64,000 nt of DNA from JAVBTT01 sp031556035 (GTDB lineage Bacteria > Bacillota > Clostridia > Oscillospirales > UBA929), in contig JAVBTT010000034.1 of the NCBI GenBank assembly GCA_031556035.1, positions 21,288-85,287 of the forward strand, in the 5' to 3' direction. Of this stretch, positions 25,371-34,352 are shown piece by piece. The notes below the pieces were generated by a model. That model was not told the origin of the DNA. It made no database searches and worked only from the letters and a program-made list of their open reading frames with translations. Each line of letters opens with the position of its first letter. The stretch's first letter is position 1. The translations under genes and the position numbers were made by a program.

Positions 25371-27239
25371 TTACTCGGACTCTCCCGACGCGTCCGCGGT
25401 GGGGAGCTCGTCGTCCGGGAGCCTGCCGGTCTGGAAAAACTTCTCAAACTCATGGGCGTCCATGGTCTCATGCTCCAGCAGGTATTCGGCCACGGCCGCA
25501 AGTTTGTCCATGTTGTCCGTCAGTATTTTTTCGCATCTTTCATAAGCGTTGTCGATTATCGCCTTTATCTCGGCGTCGATTTTCGCTGCAACGTCCTCCG
25601 AGTAATTGCGCATGTGGCCGTAGTCACGCCCCAGAAATACCTCCTCGTTTTCGCTGCCGAAGTTGATCGGCCCGAGGCTGTCGCTCATTCCGTACTTTGT
25701 GACCATGGAGCGGGCCATTTTAGTCGCGCGCTGTATGTCGTTGGAGGCGCCCGTTGAGATGTCGTCCAGCACAAGCTTTTCGGCCACCCTCCCCCCCAGG
25801 AAGACAACGATGTCGTCCAGCATCTCATTCTTGCTGACAAAGTTCTTGTCCTCGGCGGGAAGCGATATTGTCATTCCCCCGGCGGTTCCGCGCGGGATTA
25901 TTGATATCTGATGCACCGGGTCGCTGTACTGGGTATTCCGGGCGACAACGGCGTGCCCCGCTTCATGAAAGGCGGTGAGCCTGCGCTCCTTATCCGAAAC
26001 CACCCGCGATTTTTTGGCCGGGCCGGCGATCACCTTGATCATGGCCTCGGAAACCTCGTCCATGCCGATTGCCTTTTTCTTGCGCCTGGCAGCTAAAAGG
26101 GCGGACTCATTGAGAAGGTTCTCAAGATCGGCCCCTGTAAAGCCGGCCGTTGTCTTGGCTATGGTGGAGAGGTTCACCGTCTCGTCCAGCGGCTTGTTCT
26201 TCGCGTGGAGCTTCAGTATCGCCTCGCGACCGCGGATGTCCGGCATTCCGATATAGACCTGGCGGTCAAAGCGGCCCGGGCGCAGCAGGGCGGGATCGAG
26301 TATATCCGGGCGGTTTGTGGCCGCGATAATGATGACTCCCTCGTTGGTGGCGAAGCCGTCCATCTCGACAAGCAGCTGGTTGAGCGTTTGCTCGCGCTCG
26401 TCGTGCCCGCCGCCCATGCCCGCTCCGCGGTGCCGGCCTACGGCGTCGATCTCGTCAATGAAAATAATGGAGGGAGAGACCTTCTTGGCCTCCTCAAACA
26501 GGCTGCGCACGCGGGACGCGCCGACGCCGACATAGAGCTCGACGAAGTCCGAGCCTGAGATGGACAGGAACTGCACTCCCGCCTCGCCAGCCACGGCCTT
26601 GGCCAAAAGCGTCTTTCCTGTGCCCGGAGGGCCGACCAGCAGAACCCCCTTGGGTATTCTCGCGCCTATCTCCACAAAGCTCTTGGGGTTCTTAAGGAAA
26701 TCCACTATCTCGCGAAGCTCCTCCTTTTCCTCGTCCGCCCCCTCGACATCCGCGAAGGTCACCTTTTTCTTCTCGTCCGAGGCAAGGCGGGGGCGGGCGC
26801 GCTTAAAGCTCATGGCCTTGTTGTCCCCTCCGCCGGCGCGGTTGAACATGAAGTACCATAGCCCGATAAAAATAATAATTATAACGGCGTAGGGCAGTAT
26901 CACCCACCACCATGGCGGCACGAAGCCCTCATTCAAATCAATTTTTTTGAGGGTTCCCTTCTCCAGCTGTTCGTTGATGACATCCCACAAATCCTCGCGG
27001 AAATAGTCAACGCTGTAGAGCTTATACTCCCGCTCCTTGTCAGCGCCCGCGAGCTTGTATTTCAGGACGTTGCCCTCAACGTTGAACTCGGTGACGAGCC
27101 CCTGCCGGAAATCGCGCAAAACCTCGGAGTATATCGGCGCCTCCGGCTTGCTGCCCTGGAGCATAACAAGCACAACCGCAACCAGTATGAATATGACTAT
27201 CAGATAAAACAGAATGTCTTTAAAGCCGTTGCCCTTCAA
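25371..27239 (-). CDS. ftsH: ATP-dependent zinc metalloprotease FtsH
   Basis: The 622-residue membrane AAA+ protease has two N-terminal membrane segments (~8-28 and ~112-132) around a small external domain. Then come the AAA module with Walker A GPPGTGKT near 203, Walker B IIFIDEID and the second-region signature RPGRFDRQ, and the M41 zinc-protease domain with HEAGH near 426. It degrades unassembled membrane proteins and some cytoplasmic regulators. Length is normal. The start is probably the TTG at 27239; the ribosome site is poor. It ends the order tilS-hpt-ftsH, which is conserved across Firmicutes, 46 bp after hpt. Confidence 0.97.
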   Translation of the reverse strand: MKGNGFKDILFYLIVIFILVAVVLVMLQGSKPEAPIYSEVLRDFRQGLVTEFNVEGNVLKYKLAGADKEREYKLYSVDYFREDLWDVINEQLEKGTLKKIDLNEGFVPPWWWVILPYAVIIIIFIGLWYFMFNRAGGGDNKAMSFKRARPRLASDEKKKVTFADVEGADEEKEELREIVDFLKNPKSFVEIGARIPKGVLLVGPPGTGKTLLAKAVAGEAGVQFLSISGSDFVELYVGVGASRVRSLFEEAKKVSPSIIFIDEIDAVGRHRGAGMGGGHDEREQTLNQLLVEMDGFATNEGVIIIAATNRPDILDPALLRPGRFDRQVYIGMPDIRGREAILKLHAKNKPLDETVNLSTIAKTTAGFTGADLENLLNESALLAARRKKKAIGMDEVSEAMIKVIAGPAKKSRVVSDKERRLTAFHEAGHAVVARNTQYSDPVHQISIIPRGTAGGMTISLPAEDKNFVSKNEMLDDIVVFLGGRVAEKLVLDDISTGASNDIQRATKMARSMVTKYGMSDSLGPINFGSENEEVFLGRDYGHMRNYSEDVAAKIDAEIKAIIDNAYERCEKILTDNMDKLAAVAEYLLEHETMDAHEFEKFFQTGRLPDDELPTADASGESE

Positions 27240-27285
27240 TCAATCACAACCAATCAAAAACCGTTGGGGAACAATAAAGCCGGGG

Positions 27286-27822
27286 TTATTCATAGACCTC
27301 GCGTGAGAGAACTCCTATATACGGCAGATTGCGGTAACGCTCGTCATAATCAAGGCCGTAGCCCACCACAAACTCGTTCGGGATGGTAAAGCAGGCGTAA
27401 TTCGGGGTTATCGGCACCCTCCTGCGGTCCGGCTTGTCAAGCAGCGTGCACAGGCGGATGGACGCCGTCTTCTTTACCACCATCAAATTCATAATATAAC
27501 TCAATGTCATGCCGCTGTCAAGAATATCCTCCACGATCAGGACATCCTTTCCCTCCACAGGCATATCGAGGTCCTTGAGTATCTTCACGGCGCCGGTCGA
27601 GCTGGTGCTCGAGCCGTATGACGAAACGGCCATAAAATCTATCGACAGCGGCAGGTCGATACACCTGATCAGGTCGGCGAGAAACACGACCGAGCCCTTG
27701 AGCACCCCGACAATGACAAGCTCCTTGCCCCGATAGTCCTCGGTTATCCGCTTCCCGACCTCCGTCACCTTGCGCTTTAGCTCCTCTTCTGAAACAAGTA
27801 TGCTCTGAATATCGTTTTTCAT
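27286..27822 (-). CDS. hpt: Hypoxanthine phosphoribosyltransferase
   Basis: The 178-residue purine-salvage enzyme joins hypoxanthine or guanine to PRPP to give IMP or GMP. The PRPP-binding motif is visible as DVLIVEDILDSGMTLSYI (~95-112), with the early catalytic-loop SSYGSST and the C-terminal VVGYGLDYDERYRNLPYIG of the bacterial HPRT family. The ATG follows AAAGGA by ten bases. It sits between tilS and ftsH. The 157-bp gap before it holds a partial structured repeat and a dispersed 29-bp repeat. Confidence 0.96.
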   Translation of the reverse strand: MKNDIQSILVSEEELKRKVTEVGKRITEDYRGKELVIVGVLKGSVVFLADLIRCIDLPLSIDFMAVSSYGSSTSSTGAVKILKDLDMPVEGKDVLIVEDILDSGMTLSYIMNLMVVKKTASIRLCTLLDKPDRRRVPITPNYACFTIPNEFVVGYGLDYDERYRNLPYIGVLSREVYE

Positions 27823-27889
27823 AACTGAGTATTCCTTTCAATGAAGGTATGAGATGTGAGGATTTCTCCGCCGTCTTCGGGATACCTCT

Positions 27890-27989
27890 ACGATCTTGTA
27901 GGGCGCGGCATCCCTGACGCGCCGCTTCCCGGCTCCAACCCCGTTAGCTGCTCCTTGGATATTTACCGACCCGCCCGGCTACGCTCTTC
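27890..27989 (-). repeat. Truncated structured repeat (copy D) and dispersed repeat between tilS and hpt
   Basis: On the minus strand, 27989-27941 matches the first ~45 nt of the structured element (box GAAGAGCG, then GTAAATATCCAAGGAG) but stops before the 3' arm of its first stem. The box supplies the last codons and TAG stop of tilS. Directly after it, plus-strand 27890-27918 carries GTAGGGCGCGGCATCCC, a dispersed repeat found again inverted near 44794-44816. Confidence 0.6.
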
Positions 27990-29268
27990 TGATTGTCAGC
28001 TTCAAAACCTCATGTCCCGGGCCGGGCACCCGTGATCTGTCTATGCCGAACCCAGACACGGCCACAACCCCGAGGTCGTCGGCAATGACCGGTATGCTTT
28101 CCCGCAGATGGCGCGGCACCTTTTCGTCGATAAAGAGCTTTTTCAGCGTCTTTGTGCCGCCTCTCCCGACAAGGGCTATCTCGTCCCCGGGCTGGCGGGA
28201 GCGCACAACGAGATTCCCCTTTATTGTATCAGCGCCTATAAAAAAGGTGTCCGACTGCATTTTGCCGCGCCCCATCCCGTCCTCGGCGGCGGGGGCGCAT
28301 TCAAGGCCGCAGCCCGAAGCCCCGGGCAGGAGCACGTCCGGGCCGACGACCAGCCGGTCGTACTGCCGCCGCGCGGCCATCCTCCTTGGCAGATCGGTTC
28401 TAGCGCTGGGGCTGTCTCCCCCGGCAAGGGCCAGCATAGCGGCCAAATGCTCGTACTGCACCGAGTGAAGCCCCGCCTCCTCGCACATCGCGCGGCACAC
28501 GCGCACGGCTATTGCCGGATGGAGCGCGTTAAGCCTGTCTACCGGATACGCCACGCCGCTCTCTGTTTTCTCCGCGCGGCGCATGGCCTTTTCAGTAACA
28601 CCGTCAAAGTAGCTCTCATCCTGACGAACAAGCGTTGTGGCCTGGCGCACAGCCTGCGCGAGCCTCGGGTTGAACTCCCGCAGCACCGGCACCACGTCGT
28701 GGCGCAGCCGGTTCCTGCGAAAGCTTGTGTCGGCGTTGGAGGCGTCCTCAACGCAGGAAAGCCCGGCCTCTTTGAGGTACTCAAGTATCTCGGTGCGCGA
28801 CACATGGAGCATGGGCCTGAATATGTTGCCTCTGCTGACCGGTATGCCCCTGAGCCCCGCCAGTCCGGTACCCCTGGCGAGATTGAGCAGCACGGTCTCC
28901 ACATTGTCGTCCGCGTTGTGTGCGGTGCAGATCACCTCCGCCCCGGCTTGCTCCGCGGCCATATCCAGAAAATCGTAGCGCAGGGAGCGTGCCGTCTCCT
29001 CAATGCCCCGGCCGGACAGCTCAGCCTCCTCCGCCACATTTGCCCTGCCGAAATAACAGGTAATGCCCCTGCTCCTGCAAAACTCACGCGCGTGCTCCTC
29101 GTCGGAGGCCGCCTCCGGGCGCAGTCCGTGGTTGAAATGCGCCGCGGCCACCAGCTCAAGGACGCCTTCGCTCCTCAGCTCCCAGAGCCTTGCCAGCATC
29201 GCGGTGGAATCCGCGCCTCCAGAAAAAGCCGCAAGCACGCGTTTCGACTGCGGCAGAATAAGCTCCAA
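27979..29268 (-). CDS. tilS: tRNA(Ile)-lysidine synthetase
   Basis: The 429-residue enzyme ligates lysine to the wobble cytidine of tRNA-Ile(CAU) using ATP, changing AUG reading to AUA. The N-terminal PP-loop SGGADST is at ~16-22, with CTAHNADDNVETVLLNLARG near 117 and the C-terminal TilS domain ending LKLTIRRA. The start is a TTG three bases after the dnaB stop, with AAGGAG overlapping the end of dnaB, so translation is probably coupled. The last codons and stop lie in the first box of the truncated structured repeat, so the native C-terminus may have been replaced by a few repeat-derived residues. Confidence 0.95.
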   Translation of the reverse strand: MELILPQSKRVLAAFSGGADSTAMLARLWELRSEGVLELVAAAHFNHGLRPEAASDEEHAREFCRSRGITCYFGRANVAEEAELSGRGIEETARSLRYDFLDMAAEQAGAEVICTAHNADDNVETVLLNLARGTGLAGLRGIPVSRGNIFRPMLHVSRTEILEYLKEAGLSCVEDASNADTSFRRNRLRHDVVPVLREFNPRLAQAVRQATTLVRQDESYFDGVTEKAMRRAEKTESGVAYPVDRLNALHPAIAVRVCRAMCEEAGLHSVQYEHLAAMLALAGGDSPSARTDLPRRMAARRQYDRLVVGPDVLLPGASGCGLECAPAAEDGMGRGKMQSDTFFIGADTIKGNLVVRSRQPGDEIALVGRGGTKTLKKLFIDEKVPRHLRESIPVIADDLGVVAVSGFGIDRSRVPGPGHEVLKLTIRRA

Positions 29269-29273
29269 ATATA

Positions 29274-30605
29274 TTACACTCCTTCGTGCTGCCAGTCGCG
29301 GGATGAGAACGTCGTAAACTGGCCCTCCCAGTGAACCTTTATGTTCGCCGTCTCCCCGTGCCGGTTTTTCGCGATTATTATCTCCGCCTCGTTGGGCTGG
29401 GATTCCTCATCATCATAATAGTCGCCCCTGTAGAGGAATATGACGGAGTCGGCGTCCTGCTCTATCGCGCCCGATTCGCGCAGGTCGGACAGCATCGGAC
29501 GCTTGTCCTTTCGCTTCTCGTTTTCGCGTGAGAGCTGCGACAGGCACAGCACCGGCACGTTCAGCTCCTTGGCCATAATTTTAAGGGAGCGCGAGATTTC
29601 GCCCACCTCAGTCGTGCGGTTATCGAAGCGCTTGCCGGGCGAGCCCTGCATAAGCTGCAAATAATCTATCACTATCAGGCCCAGATTCGGCACTCTGCGG
29701 CATTTTGCCTTCATCTCCGCCACCGATATCGCCGGGTTGTCGTCAAAAAGCAGATCCATCTTGGAGAGCCCCGCCGCGGCCTGCCCGATCCTGGACCAGT
29801 CGTCTCCGCCCAGCGTGCCCATCAGCAGTGAATTGGAGGGCACCCTCGCCTCAGAGGACAGCAGGCGCGTCACAAGCTGGTCGCGCGACATCTCAAGCGA
29901 GAAAAACACCACCGCCTTGCCGGACGAGCGGGTGGCGTGCAGCGCGATGTTGAGCGCGATCGAGGTCTTGCCCATGCCCGGGCGCGAGGCTATCAGCACA
30001 AAATTCGAGTTGAGCAGCCCTCCCAGATAGTGATCCAGCTCCGCGATGCCTGTCTGGAGACCGGGCAGGTGGCCGCCGGCTTCCACCATTTCCTTGATCT
30101 GGCGGTAGACATCAACAAGCACGACCGGAATCCTGTACAGCTCCTTGTTTCCCCTGCCCTGCCGTATATCGTATATGCGCTGCTCGGCGGCGTCCAGCAC
30201 GTCCGAGGCCTCGCCCTTCTGCTCGAACACCATGCCCTGTATGTCCATTGCGGCCTCAGCCACCTGACGCAGCAGGCTCTGCTCCCTGACAAGCTCCGAG
30301 TAATGCCTGGCGTGGGCCGCTGTTGGGGTTACGTCCAGCAGCCGCATCATGTAGTCGCGCGAGGTCTGCTCGTCGTAGACCCCTCGGGATTTCATCGCGC
30401 CCAGGGCGGTCACAGGGTCGATGACCTCGCCCGCCAGAAACATTGAGTACATCGTCTCGAATATATCCCTGTGGGCGGGCAGATAAAAATCCTCGGAGCC
30501 GAGCAGCTCTATGACCTCCGGTATGCACCGGCTGTCCAGCAGCATTGAGCCTATTACCGCCTGCTCCGCCTCCACGCTGTGCGGCAGACGCCTGACCTCG
30601 TCCAT
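29274..30605 (-). CDS. dnaB: Replicative DNA helicase DnaB
   Basis: The 443-residue hexameric helicase unwinds DNA ahead of the replisome. It has the N-terminal helical domain (LPHSVEAEQAVIGSMLLD), a linker helix, and a RecA-like C-terminal domain with Walker A SRPGMGKTS near 205, Walker B LIVIDYLQLM and the arginine-finger region near HRHGETANIKVHW. Length is normal and no intein is seen. It lies between a polysaccharide deacetylase gene and tilS; in many Firmicutes dnaB directly follows rplI, so the deacetylase is an insertion into a conserved order. Confidence 0.97.
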   Translation of the reverse strand: MDEVRRLPHSVEAEQAVIGSMLLDSRCIPEVIELLGSEDFYLPAHRDIFETMYSMFLAGEVIDPVTALGAMKSRGVYDEQTSRDYMMRLLDVTPTAAHARHYSELVREQSLLRQVAEAAMDIQGMVFEQKGEASDVLDAAEQRIYDIRQGRGNKELYRIPVVLVDVYRQIKEMVEAGGHLPGLQTGIAELDHYLGGLLNSNFVLIASRPGMGKTSIALNIALHATRSSGKAVVFFSLEMSRDQLVTRLLSSEARVPSNSLLMGTLGGDDWSRIGQAAAGLSKMDLLFDDNPAISVAEMKAKCRRVPNLGLIVIDYLQLMQGSPGKRFDNRTTEVGEISRSLKIMAKELNVPVLCLSQLSRENEKRKDKRPMLSDLRESGAIEQDADSVIFLYRGDYYDDEESQPNEAEIIIAKNRHGETANIKVHWEGQFTTFSSRDWQHEGV

Positions 30606-30618
30606 CCCGTTCGCCCTC

Positions 30619-31410
30619 TCAATTATAAGAACTCTTAATGACCGTATCCTCCTGGCCCTTCCAGCGGGGGAGTTTCATCATATCCATAGCTGTATTGGCG
30701 GTTTTTTTCTCGACCGTCAGGCCGATATCATAACGTCCGCAATACGCTGCGAGCACATTGTCGTCTAAGGCTCCGTAGGGATAGCATATGACGGTCGGCT
30801 TGTAGCCAAGCTCCCTTTTGAACGCCCTGTCGAGCCTGTTCGCGTCGTTTATCAAGGCAAGCCGGTGCTGAGCCGCGCCGCGCTTAGCCGGGGTCTTCAG
30901 ACCGAGGCTGCCATGCAGATTATAGGAATGCGACTGAAAGTCCACGAGCCCGCTCTCACGCATCTCCCTTGCGTTATCCCAGCTGAAAAAGCCCTTGCAG
31001 CCCCAATCCTGCTTGGATGCTATTAAAAATATCGTCGCTTTCACATTATATTTTTTCAAAATCGGGAAGGCAATCTCGTAGTTGTCATAGTAGCCGTCGT
31101 CCATCGTAATGACAATCGGCTTGTCAGGTAGTCTTGTTTCTCGTATCTGAGAAGCAAAGATGGAGGTATACCCGTTGTCGACCAGCTCCTTCATCTGCCT
31201 GTCAAAAGCCTGCTCGGAGACAAAATACGAGTTTTTGGCGGTAACATTTTCGTCCCTTGTGAAGGCATGGTACATAATTATTGGAACATCCACGGCTGCT
31301 TGTGGCGACGCGAGCGTCTCAGGGCCATTGCCCGACAGTATGCCTCCAACAGCAAGAACCAGGCTGGCGGAAATCAAGAAGCGTCTGCGGTTCTCTTTTA
31401 TGGGAATCAC
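30619..31410 (-). CDS. Secreted polysaccharide deacetylase family protein
   Basis: The 263-residue protein has an N-terminal signal or anchor segment after ENRRR (FLISASLVLAVGGILSG) and a NodB-homology domain: motif 1 TMDDGYYDN with the catalytic base and metal Asp, the metal-binding SHSYNLH, and later CYPYG. It likely removes N-acetyl groups from a wall or capsule polymer outside the membrane. The GTG start overlaps the rplI stop by four bases (GTGA), so it is translationally coupled to a ribosomal-protein gene. Placement between rplI and dnaB is unusual. The C-terminus is short and lacks the usual extra motifs, so the substrate is open. Confidence 0.85.
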   Translation of the reverse strand: MIPIKENRRRFLISASLVLAVGGILSGNGPETLASPQAAVDVPIIMYHAFTRDENVTAKNSYFVSEQAFDRQMKELVDNGYTSIFASQIRETRLPDKPIVITMDDGYYDNYEIAFPILKKYNVKATIFLIASKQDWGCKGFFSWDNAREMRESGLVDFQSHSYNLHGSLGLKTPAKRGAAQHRLALINDANRLDRAFKRELGYKPTVICYPYGALDDNVLAAYCGRYDIGLTVEKKTANTAMDMMKLPRWKGQEDTVIKSSYN

Positions 31411-31850
31411 TCTCCAACTTCAACGGTGAGGGTCGCGCTGACCTCATGGCCCAGCTTTGCCTTGAGCGTATAGACTCCGTAGTGCTTTATCGGCTCCGGT
31501 ATCACAAGGCTGCGCCTGTCCATCTCAACTCCGAACTGTGCCTTGAGCGCGTCCGCGATCTCGCTGGAGGTTACGGCCCCGAACAGTCTTCCTCCAGCTC
31601 CCGCCTTGGCGGAAATCTTCACATTGCATGTCTTGAGCTTTTCGGCCGCGGCCCTGGCAAGCTCCTTCTCATGGGCGAGATGGTCAGCCTTCGCCTTTTC
31701 GTGGAGCTTGTAAGTGTTAAGAGCGTCGGGCGTAGCCTCGACCGCAAGCTTGCGCGGAAACAGATAGTTGCGCGCATATCCATCCGAAACGTTCACCAGC
31801 TCGCCTTTTTTCCCCTGGCCTGAAACGTCCTGCTGCAAAATAACCTTCAT
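31407..31850 (-). CDS. rplI: 50S ribosomal protein bL9
   Basis: The 147-residue protein has the N-terminal RNA-binding domain with the bL9 signature (GKKGELVNVSDGYARNYLFP), the long connecting helix and the C-terminal domain ending KLGHEVSATLTVEVGE. bL9 binds 23S rRNA near the L1 stalk and helps maintain reading frame. The ATG follows AAGGAGGGG. It is between gdpP and the deacetylase gene with a four-base overlap to the latter. Confidence 0.97.
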   Translation of the reverse strand: MKVILQQDVSGQGKKGELVNVSDGYARNYLFPRKLAVEATPDALNTYKLHEKAKADHLAHEKELARAAAEKLKTCNVKISAKAGAGGRLFGAVTSSEIADALKAQFGVEMDRRSLVIPEPIKHYGVYTLKAKLGHEVSATLTVEVGE

Positions 31851-31899
31851 ACTCGGCCCCTCCTTAAATGTGTTTGTGTAAAACCGCTTTTGCGCGGCC

Positions 31900-33891
31900 T
31901 CAAGCTATGTCGTTCTCCTCGCAGTATATATCGATCGCGGCCCTGAGCTTGAGCACGGCCTCGTCCAGCGTCACGCCCTTCAGCTGGGCACCCGCGATAA
32001 GCTGATGGCCTCCTCCGCCCAGCTTTTCACAGATCACCTGGACATTGATATCCCCGAGGCTGCGGGCCGACAGCACTATCTGACCCTGCGACGGGAACAT
32101 GACAAACGAGGCGGTCACGCCCGATATCTCTAGCAGCTCATCGGCCGCCTTCGCGGCAACCGTGCGGCCCACCTCCTCGCTGACCAGCGACACGGCCATA
32201 TTTCTCCGGACGATCCTGGCCGCGCGGATTATCTCACTTCGGGCCACCGAGCTGCTGAGATCGGCCTGAAAGAGCTTTTTGACCTCAACCGTGTCGGCTC
32301 CCGCGCCCCGAAGGTATCCCGCCGCCTCGAAAGTGCGGACTCCTGTGTGCAGGGTGAAATTCTTGGTATCGAGAACTATTCCGCTCAGCAGGGCCTCGGC
32401 TTCATAACGCAAAACATCCCCCGGGGTGCATATATATTGGAGAAGCTCGCAGACGAGCTCGCTTGCCGATGAGGCATACGGCTCGTGGAAGTTGAGGGCG
32501 GCCTTGTCAATATAGGTAGCCGAGCGGCGGTGATGGTCTATGACCGCTATCTTGTTTATCGAATCCAGCAGGCTTTCGCTCTCAACGATTTCCGGGCGGT
32601 TGCAGTCGACCACCACCAGCAGGGTGTTGCTGTCCGCCATAAGCATGGCGTCTTGAGCCCCGATAAAGACCTCCTTGTACTGCGGCAGCTCCTGAAGTCT
32701 TGTGACAAGCGGCCTTGCGACCGTCTTTTCCATATCGATCACAAAGAGGGCGCTCTTTCCCAGCTTGCGGGCGATGCATATTATGCCCGCCGCCGACCCG
32801 ACTGAATCAAGGTCGCAGCCCTTGTGACTCATTATTATAACCGTCGAGGAGTCAGATATCAGCTGCTTCAGCGCGTTTGACATAATACGGCTCTTGACCT
32901 TGGTGCGTTTTTCCAGCTCCTTTGAGCGCCCTCCATAAAACTCGAAGCCGGAGCGGTTTTTTATGACGGCCTGGTCTCCGCCGCGCGACAGGGCCATGTC
33001 GAGCGCGAGCTGGGCGAAGCCCATGCCCTCGCTCAGCTCCTGCGCGTCCTTGCCGATCCCTATTGAAATCGTTATCGGAACCCCGCCCGCGCCCGAGACT
33101 GCGCGCACCTTTTCCAGCAGAGTGAATTTGTCCTCAATAAACTTTGTCAGCCAGCGGGACTCGAAAATAAAAAGATATCTGTCCCTCTCATATTTGCGGC
33201 TTATCCCCCCGGTATTGGCTATCCAATTGCCCACATGCTCGTCAACCGCCGCCAGTATGCCGGACTTCTGCGAATCCGGCAGGTTTTTAAGTGCCTCGTC
33301 ATAATTGTCTATCATGATGACGGATACCACCGGCTTAGTCAGCGCGCGCTCAAGCCTCAGCTCGGTCTCCTCGGTGCAGTCTATCCACACCAGGGTTCCC
33401 AGCAGGGCGCCGCGCCCGTCGTTTTGGATAATATTGCCCATGACCCTGTATCTGCCTTCATTCAGCTGGACTACGGACGGGCACTCGGTTTTCCCCTCGA
33501 GCATCCATTTTACGTCGAAGCCAGGTATAATCGAGGCGATATGTCTGTCAAAAAAATGCTCCCTGCCGTTAGTAATGTGCAAAAACGCGCCGTTGCTCCA
33601 CAGTATGGTGCTTGTATCGAGCCTCACAATGGCCATCGGGAGCGGAAAGTTTACAATATTGTCCTTGGCCGCAGTGTCGACGTGGGTCATCATCTGATCC
33701 ATGTACTTTGTCAGCTCGCGGTTGCGGCTTTTGGTGATGAGCCTGTAAACAAAGAACAGGATCAGCACGGCCGCGGCTTCGGAAATTCCGACAATTAGAT
33801 TAAAATAGCAGCTGACGGCCGCGAATATGAGCAGCACCACGAAAAAAAGCCGGGCGCCGGGCTCAAGCAAGCGTTTGATCTGCCTGTTCAT
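31900..33891 (-). CDS. gdpP: Cyclic-di-AMP phosphodiesterase GdpP
   Basis: The 663-residue membrane protein has two N-terminal membrane segments (~14-30 and ~34-48), a PAS-like domain (~75-165), a degenerate GGDEF domain (~175-300) and DHH/DHHA1 phosphodiesterase domains. Catalytic motifs are visible: MSHKGCDLDSVGSAA near 354, VVDCNRP, IDHHRR near 452 and GGGGHQLIAGA near the end. It hydrolyses c-di-AMP to pApA and so affects K+ balance and wall stress. The GGDEF motif itself is absent, as is normal for the family. Start: ATG after AAAGGAG. It heads the rplI-dnaB-tilS-hpt-ftsH run. Confidence 0.95.
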   Translation of the reverse strand: MNRQIKRLLEPGARLFFVVLLIFAAVSCYFNLIVGISEAAAVLILFFVYRLITKSRNRELTKYMDQMMTHVDTAAKDNIVNFPLPMAIVRLDTSTILWSNGAFLHITNGREHFFDRHIASIIPGFDVKWMLEGKTECPSVVQLNEGRYRVMGNIIQNDGRGALLGTLVWIDCTEETELRLERALTKPVVSVIMIDNYDEALKNLPDSQKSGILAAVDEHVGNWIANTGGISRKYERDRYLFIFESRWLTKFIEDKFTLLEKVRAVSGAGGVPITISIGIGKDAQELSEGMGFAQLALDMALSRGGDQAVIKNRSGFEFYGGRSKELEKRTKVKSRIMSNALKQLISDSSTVIIMSHKGCDLDSVGSAAGIICIARKLGKSALFVIDMEKTVARPLVTRLQELPQYKEVFIGAQDAMLMADSNTLLVVVDCNRPEIVESESLLDSINKIAVIDHHRRSATYIDKAALNFHEPYASSASELVCELLQYICTPGDVLRYEAEALLSGIVLDTKNFTLHTGVRTFEAAGYLRGAGADTVEVKKLFQADLSSSVARSEIIRAARIVRRNMAVSLVSEEVGRTVAAKAADELLEISGVTASFVMFPSQGQIVLSARSLGDINVQVICEKLGGGGHQLIAGAQLKGVTLDEAVLKLRAAIDIYCEENDIA

Positions 33892-34261
33892 TGTTCCGAC
33901 TCCTTTCCAGAAGCGCTGAATAGTAGACGGGGGTTTCGCAGCTGTGGGCGTGATGTTGCAGGGGACGCCGCCCCCGGCGTCCCGGAGCGTCCCACGTCCC
34001 CCTTGTTAAAGGGGGATGTCACCGAAGGGGACAGGGGGATTCCGTCCTCCCGCACGGCTGCGCTCTTAGGTGATGTCAAGCTCTCGCCCGGCTGCCGCTC
34101 CGGCTTTGCTTTCGCAGGCTTTGCCTGATGCCGCAAATGCCTCCGCTTTGTCTGCAAATATCCCGCGTCATGCGCTCCGCTATTCCTTGGATATTTGCAG
34201 ACCCGCCCGGCTGCGCTCTTCTAATTACTATACCAAAAAAGGCTTAATGTGACAAGACATA
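33892..34261. other. Divergent intergenic region with several hairpins and a structured repeat
   Basis: No gene is seen. From left to right: a perfect 9-bp hairpin GGGACGCCG / CGGCGTCCC (33962-33983), an 8-bp hairpin TCCCCCTT / AAGGGGGA (33997-34016), and the full structured element copy A (34069-34221). The promoter of gdpP must also lie here. Confidence 0.5.
34069..34221 (-). repeat. Structured interspersed element, copy A (153 bp)
   Basis: On the minus strand it runs from the box GAAGAGCG (34221-34214) to the tail GAGCTTGACATCACC (34083-34069). A 14-bp perfect stem, GTCTGCAAATATCC with GGATATTTGCAGAC (34150-34163 and 34189-34202), encloses a 25-nt loop. A second small stem AGGC-AAA-GCCT lies in the 3' half. 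A second box, TAAGAGCG, follows the tail. Homologous to copies B and C in the oad operon. Confidence 0.75.
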
Positions 34262-34290
34262 TTGCGAAATTGCGCCCGGCGCTGTATAAT
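34262..34290 (+). promoter_or_regulatory. Sigma-A promoter
   Basis: TTGCGA (34262-34267), a 17-nt spacer and a perfect TATAAT (34285-34290) lie 62 bp before the ATG of the zinc-ribbon gene. A perfect 8-bp hairpin, AGCGCGGG (34300-34307) with CCCGCGCT (34313-34320), lies in the resulting 5' leader. Confidence 0.75.
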
Positions 34291-34352
34291 TGCGTTGTCA
34301 GCGCGGGAGCAGCCCGCGCTCCCCCGAGAAAAAAACGGCGCGAGGTGGTCGT

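Noticed and set aside
28108..29334. A 408-codon open frame on the plus strand opposite tilS
   Set aside because: It mirrors the codon pattern of tilS, has no family motifs or ribosome site, and tilS is certain.
31900..33891. Loss of the GGDEF motif in GdpP as a defect
   Set aside because: A degenerate GGDEF domain is normal in this family; the DHH/DHHA1 motifs are intact.
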